This document shows, one piece after another, positions 44,783-48,773 of a stretch of DNA of 48,773 nucleotides (the stretch's first letter is position 1; every line of letters begins with the position of its first letter). A model generated the notes under the pieces. The model ran no database searches. It worked only from the letters and a program-made list of their open reading frames with translations, and was not told the origin of the DNA. The stretch spans positions 1 through 48,773 of the forward strand of contig NQOV01000017.1 in assembly GCA_002632265.1 (NCBI GenBank), given 5' to 3'. A program made the translations under genes and the position numbers. The stretch is from Rhodospirillaceae bacterium MC! (lineage in GTDB: Bacteria > Pseudomonadota > Alphaproteobacteria > MC1).

Positions 44783-45344
44783 TGTCTGTTTCCTCACGCT
44801 CTTCGTTTAAAGGACGAAGTGTAAAAATGAATAGTATATGAGATCTAATCAGGATTTATATTCTTAACTCTTAAATAACCTTTTAATCCATATCTTGAAA
44901 TTATACAAGAAAATGAAATTTATATAAGTTAATCTATATCATGTAATTTGATGTTATCTCATTATAATATCTTACATAAACTTTCCTTGTATGATTAGTA
45001 TTACATGACAGACTAAAAAAGTCAAGTAAAAAAGAGATTAATTTTATCTGTTATATGATATATAAGGGGAATATTTATTTAAATCAAGGTTTTATTTTCA
45101 TAAAGAAAATTCAAAAAACATAAGTATATACATATTATAACTTTTAAGCTTATGGAATCGTCATGATCTGTCTTAATTTATCTTCCATAAAGAGAGAAAA
45201 ATACCAAGCAAAACGATCGCAAAAAAAATTTAAAAAAATAATACTTGTATTTTTATGAGATTTATACTAAGTTTAACCATATTAAGGCTTGCGTTATGGT
45301 CTTAAGGATTTATTATTAAACACAACAAAGTAAAGGTATCTCAC
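44783..45344. other. Divergent gap rpoH - grxD
   Basis: 562 AT-rich bases with no gene. A CTTCGT-ACGAAG hairpin lies at 44801-44819 in the rpoH leader. No clear consensus promoter pair for grxD is visible. Nothing else stands out. Confidence 0.5.
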
Positions 45345-45653
45345 ATGGACGCTCAATTAAAGGATCGCTTGGCAGGATTAATTAAAACCGATAACATCAT
45401 GTTATTCATGAAAGGCGATAGAGATTTCCCCCAATGCGGTTTTTCTGGTATGGTTACTGGAATACTTGATTCAACAGGTTTCGAATATTCAACATATAAT
45501 ATCCTAGAAGATCCTGAAGTGCGTGAGGGCCTAAAGGAATATTCCGACTGGCCAACCTATCCACAATTATACGTTAAAGGCGAACTAATCGGCGGTGCTG
45601 ATATCATCCGAGAGATGTATGAATCCAACGAACTCCTAGACGCCCTAAAATAA
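45345..45653 (+). CDS. grxD: Monothiol glutaredoxin GrxD (CGFS type)
   Basis: A 102-residue glutaredoxin with the single-thiol motif CGFS (C31) after MLFMKGDRDFPQ, then DWPTYPQLYVKGELIGGADIIREM, the glutathione-binding part. CGFS proteins carry [2Fe-2S] clusters for iron-sulphur transfer, often with BolA, which is not in the window. It stands alone. A family A repeat starts 29 bases after the stop. Confidence 0.96.
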   Translation: MDAQLKDRLAGLIKTDNIMLFMKGDRDFPQCGFSGMVTGILDSTGFEYSTYNILEDPEVREGLKEYSDWPTYPQLYVKGELIGGADIIREMYESNELLDALK

Positions 45654-45681
45654 AGGACGTATTACCCCCTGGGTTAGTCAG

Positions 45682-45766
45682 GCAGTGAGCTAATCGCACC
45701 TTACCTTAGGGCTAATGTAAACATGAGTACACATCGCACAATCTCTCCCCCCACTCTAAGGGGTGG
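45682..45766. repeat. Dispersed palindromic repeat, family A (partly decayed)
   Basis: GTGAGCTAATCGCACC, TTAGGGCTAATGTAAACATG, AGTACACATCGCAC. The right arm is cut short and core pairing is imperfect. Confidence 0.65.
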
Positions 45767-45790
45767 ATTTTGTGTGTTTTGTATATTTTG

Positions 45791-45827
45791 TATCCATACA
45801 GGCCTATTATTTAGGCCTGTATGGATA
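45791..45827. repeat. Dispersed hairpin, family B
   Basis: TATCCATACAGGCCTA pairs with TAGGCCTGTATGGATA, loop of five. The outer stem differs from 43745 (CCATACAGG against CATTACAGG) on both sides, so pairing is kept. The remaining part of the 434-base gap before ftsW shows no gene. Confidence 0.8.
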
Positions 45828-46087
45828 TATGAATAGAGTGTCTTATCTGGTAAGATATCTGCTTGAGTGGGGGAGAGAAAAAGGTATATATAAAGCTATT
45901 TTTTACAAAAAAATCTAGGATCTAGATGTTAGATATGGAATACATTTTTTTGTAAAGGATATTTTAAACATTGGTTGTTAAAATAGGTAATTATGCACAT
46001 GTTGGGATTCGTGTATAGGGATTCATGAGCGAGATTTATGCGAGAGATTCATAAATGATTTTTGTTCGTGATACTTAATTAAGGTAT

Positions 46088-47206
46088 ATGTTAACTATGA
46101 AAAATTCTAGATTAGAACAATCATTAATAAATGACTGGTGGTATAGTGTTGATAGGTGGCTTTTAGGAGTATTTATTTTACTTCTATTTATAGGCGTCAT
46201 ATTGATATTTTCAGCGGGGCCAGTGGTTTCGGCACGTATGGGATTATCGCCGTATCATTTTGTTATACGTCAATTATTATTTCTACCTGTGGGTTTAATG
46301 TTAATGCTTGGGGTTTCCATGTTGAATGCTCGAGAAGTGAGAAAGACATGTTTGATCTTACTGGCCTTGTTTATATTTTTAACTTTTGTTACTATCTTCT
46401 TAGGGCATGGAGTTAAAGGGGCCAAACGTTGGATCCGTGTGGTGGGATTTACCTTACAACCCAGTGAATTCCTTAAGCCGACATTTATTATAGTATCAGC
46501 ATGGTTATTTAGTCAATGGCGTATGGATAGATTATTCCCCGGTCATTGGATTGTTTTTACTTTATATGCGATTATTGTAGTCTTGCTTTTGTTACAACCT
46601 GATTTCGGTATGACATTTGTGGTATCTATGGTATGGTGCTTGCAATTTTTCTTGGCAGGATTGCCCTTGATGTTCGCCTTTATCGTCGGCGGATTTTTCC
46701 TTGTGGGTGGATTTCTAGCCTTTAAGTTCATGCCCCATGTACATGTACGTGTAATGGGATTCCTAAATGGTCAAGGATATCAAGTGGTAAAAGCTAAACT
46801 CGCCTTTGCTAACGGCAGATTAACAGGAACAGGACCCGGCGAAGGTGTCTTCAAACATCAGATCCCAGATACTCATACGGATTTTATTTTCGCCGTTTGG
46901 GCAGAAGAATTTGGCTTGTTAATGGTCTTGTTTCTAATGGGTTTATTCTGTTTTATCATGATCCGAGTATATACTATTGCTTTGAAAGAAAAAGATTTCT
47001 TTAATTTTCTTGCTCTATCAGGATTATGTACAGAATTTGGCTTGCAAGCAGGGATCAATATGGCCTCGGCCATGAACCTGATCCCCCCTAAAGGTATGAC
47101 ATTACCCCTTATTTCCTACGGCGGATCATCAACACTATCAACCGCACTAACCGCAGGCCTCATTCTGGCCTTAAGTAAGAAGATCATCGGCGGTAAATAC
47201 TTGTAA
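46088..47206 (+). CDS. ftsW: Septal peptidoglycan polymerase FtsW (SEDS)
   Basis: A 372-residue membrane protein with about ten helices. SEDS hallmarks are GVKGAKRWI near residue 110, LLQPDFGMTFV near 172 and PPKGMTLPLISYGGSSTL near 334. It polymerises lipid II glycan strands at the division site. murG follows 92 bases on, as in the division and cell-wall cluster, but the other cluster genes are not here. An ATG four codons in is an alternative start. Confidence 0.95.
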   Translation: MLTMKNSRLEQSLINDWWYSVDRWLLGVFILLLFIGVILIFSAGPVVSARMGLSPYHFVIRQLLFLPVGLMLMLGVSMLNAREVRKTCLILLALFIFLTFVTIFLGHGVKGAKRWIRVVGFTLQPSEFLKPTFIIVSAWLFSQWRMDRLFPGHWIVFTLYAIIVVLLLLQPDFGMTFVVSMVWCLQFFLAGLPLMFAFIVGGFFLVGGFLAFKFMPHVHVRVMGFLNGQGYQVVKAKLAFANGRLTGTGPGEGVFKHQIPDTHTDFIFAVWAEEFGLLMVLFLMGLFCFIMIRVYTIALKEKDFFNFLALSGLCTEFGLQAGINMASAMNLIPPKGMTLPLISYGGSSTLSTALTAGLILALSKKIIGGKYL

Positions 47207-47298
47207 TTTGCAAGTGGGAACAAGCGAGAATAAGTAGTAATAAGTGCTTTAAAGTAGTACCAACTTAAGAAAATTGGATAATTGAAAGATAAAATATT

Positions 47299-48426
47299 AT
47301 GGAAGAGATTAATTTCGATTTAACGGATCAAGTTATCGCAGTAACAACTGGCGGTACAGGGGGGCATATGTATCCTGCGATAGTTACCGCTAAAGAGCTT
47401 ATTAAGTTAGGTGCTAAAGTTACCATGATTACCGATCAACGTGGTGCGGATAAATTGGAAAAAGCTAACGAGCAAGATATTAATGTGAAAATCATAACTT
47501 CATCGCCACTATCAGGAGCGAGCGTCTTAGGGAAGTGTAAATCAGGCTTAAAGGTATGTTTAGGAATTATCCAAGCATGGAAATATTTAGGCAAGTTAAA
47601 ACCAAAAGCCGTAATAGGCTTTGGTGGATATGCGTCCTTCCCTGCTGTCCAAGGAGCGGTTATGCGAAATATAAACGTTATCCAACACGAACAAAACGCC
47701 TATTTAGGTAAAGTAAACCGTATGCTAGCTCATAAAACTAAGGCTTTAGGTACTTCCTTTCACGATGTTCAAGCGATTCCGCCACATATGCACGGAGATG
47801 TTGAATTCGTTGGTATGCCTGTGCGTCCGAGCGTCTTGGATGCACGCGAAAAACGCTCACAAAATGCCCATATCAGAGAGAAAAAACACATCCTAATTAC
47901 TGGCGGAAGTCAAGGAGCAAAAATATTTAGCGACGTAATCCCTACCGCTTTGGCAAGCCTACCGCAAACCATAATCGAAAATCTTAAGATCACATTCCAA
48001 TCTCGTGAAGAACAAGTGGAAGAAACCACATCCGCACTCGCAAAAATTAAAGGCTTAGAATTTGACGTGAATCATTTCTATCTCGATTTACCCGATATCA
48101 TGGCAGATTCCGACTTGATCATCGCCAGATCAGGAAGCTCTACCGTGGCAGAAATTTGTAATATTGGGGTCGGCTCAATTCTAATACCGTATCTGTATGC
48201 TGCTGATAATCATCAGTATTTCAATGCCATGGCTTTGCAAAATATCGGTGCTAGTATCTGTATGGAACAAGATAAACTTAGCAGTTACGATCTAGCCAAT
48301 CACATTATAGAACTCCTTTCCAATCAAGATAAACTCGATAAACTATCAGACCACGCCTACACCCTAGCCCGCCCCAACGCAGGCAAAAATATGGCAACTC
48401 TCATCGCTAAGACTATTTCTCGCTAA
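47299..48426 (+). CDS. murG: Lipid II synthase MurG
   Basis: A 375-residue GT28 glycosyltransferase. VTTGGTGGHMYPAIV near residue 17, GFGGYASFPAV near 115, HEQNAYLGKVNRML near 133, ITGGSQGAKIF near 205 and ARSGSSTVAEI near 275. It adds GlcNAc to lipid I at the inner membrane face. The usual next gene murC is absent: a convergent surface-protein gene ends 9 bases away. Confidence 0.96.
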   Translation: MEEINFDLTDQVIAVTTGGTGGHMYPAIVTAKELIKLGAKVTMITDQRGADKLEKANEQDINVKIITSSPLSGASVLGKCKSGLKVCLGIIQAWKYLGKLKPKAVIGFGGYASFPAVQGAVMRNINVIQHEQNAYLGKVNRMLAHKTKALGTSFHDVQAIPPHMHGDVEFVGMPVRPSVLDAREKRSQNAHIREKKHILITGGSQGAKIFSDVIPTALASLPQTIIENLKITFQSREEQVEETTSALAKIKGLEFDVNHFYLDLPDIMADSDLIIARSGSSTVAEICNIGVGSILIPYLYAADNHQYFNAMALQNIGASICMEQDKLSSYDLANHIIELLSNQDKLDKLSDHAYTLARPNAGKNMATLIAKTISR

Positions 48427-48435
48427 AGTTATATG

Positions 48436-48773
48436 TTAAGTACTAAATCCAAGATATACTTTAAAGCTTTTTGTGAGTTGGGATTTTGTTGCACCTAAGC
48501 CGAAGTTTATATTGAACAGGTTGTATATGTTCATTCTTAGTGCGGTTGTGATTTCTCCTTGTATATCAAAGTAATGGCTGTTAAGGTTTGTTGTATAATT
48601 GTAGTTATAGTCATGGTTGGTAAGGGTATATGTATGATGATATGTGCCATGATTATAATTATACAACACATGAGATGAAAGTATAATTTTAGGTATAATA
48701 GTAATATGATGTATTTTATAGTTTTGTTTCAAGCTTATATATCCGATTAGTTCGCTCATGTTGTTGAGAGTAC
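48436..48773 (-). CDS. C-terminal part of an outer-membrane/autotransporter-like barrel protein, cut by window edge
   Basis: The frame is open from the right window edge to the stop at 48436-48438, so 112 residues are seen and the start lies outside. Strands alternate in the barrel manner (IHHITIIPKIILSSHVLY, FDIQGEITTALRMNIY, NINFGLGATKS), and the chain ends SFKVYLGFST. This resembles the last strands of an autotransporter or similar barrel domain. An internal ATG at 48759 is unlikely to be the true start. The exact type is uncertain. Confidence 0.55.
   Translation of the reverse strand, partial: TLNNMSELIGYISLKQNYKIHHITIIPKIILSSHVLYNYNHGTYHHTYTLTNHDYNYNYTTNLNSHYFDIQGEITTALRMNIYNLFNINFGLGATKSQLTKSFKVYLGFST

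Noticed and set aside
44801-44819. RNA thermometer in the rpoH leader
   Set aside because: The CTTCGT/ACGAAG hairpin does not cover the SD (GAGG) or start codon, so no heat-opened block is evident.

Overview
The window is AT-rich bacterial chromosome, most likely from an alphaproteobacterium. Evidence is an NDUFAF6-like squalene/phytoene-synthase homologue, HpnC/D/E squalene genes, a COQ10/RatA-like gene behind der, a type A RNase P RNA, LpxC (so a Gram-negative outer membrane) and an RpoH-type sigma factor. There is no phage, no transposase gene, no CRISPR array and no tRNA or rRNA gene that I can see. Instead, the intergenic regions carry many palindromic repeats. A lifestyle on or with algae, or with an alga-eating host, is an inference from the alginate genes.

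Left part (1-8144): an alginate-use cluster made of a sodium:solute symporter (cut by the window edge), a DEH reductase of the A1-R type, an aldose 1-epimerase-like protein, a PL15 exo-oligoalginate lyase and an iron-dependent alcohol dehydrogenase. A recurring ATCATATGAT-like palindrome sits in the control regions. Then come lpxC, a six-unit 108-bp tandem array, an outer-membrane barrel protein, typA, an NDUFAF6-like gene, an hpnC-hpnD gene fusion, hpnE, sodB, rpsU (apparent ATA start) and uvrB.

Middle (21.5-34.6 kb): yfgM-like, bamB, der and ratA/COQ10-like genes on the plus strand. On the minus strand are rnpB, mreB and a biotin operon reading pepF-bioF-bioH/bioC fusion-bioD-bioA (no bioB in the window).

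Right part (34.7-48.8 kb): two tandem GT25 glycosyltransferases with duplicated promoters, a membrane protein with three zinc-ribbon-like cysteine clusters, and the most striking element of the window. This is four tandem ~313-bp units at 37.2-38.4 kb. Each encodes the same 22-residue hydrophobic peptide from a short mRNA with a 5' hairpin, and each has a consensus promoter on the opposite strand driving an antisense RNA toward a shared bidirectional terminator. The layout matches a type I toxin-antitoxin locus of the par/Fst kind. Next come dapA, preceded by a lysine-rich leader peptide and an attenuator-like hairpin, then dapB, dapL, an SGNH-like membrane protein, rpoH, grxD, ftsW, murG and the end of another surface barrel protein.

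How the parts work together: dapA-dapB-dapL make meso-DAP precursor and lysine by the aminotransferase route, feeding the wall synthesis served by murG, ftsW and mreB. hpnCD and hpnE make squalene from farnesyl diphosphate. bioF, bioHC, bioD and bioA supply most of biotin synthesis. All functional statements rest on reading protein motifs by eye; no searches were run.
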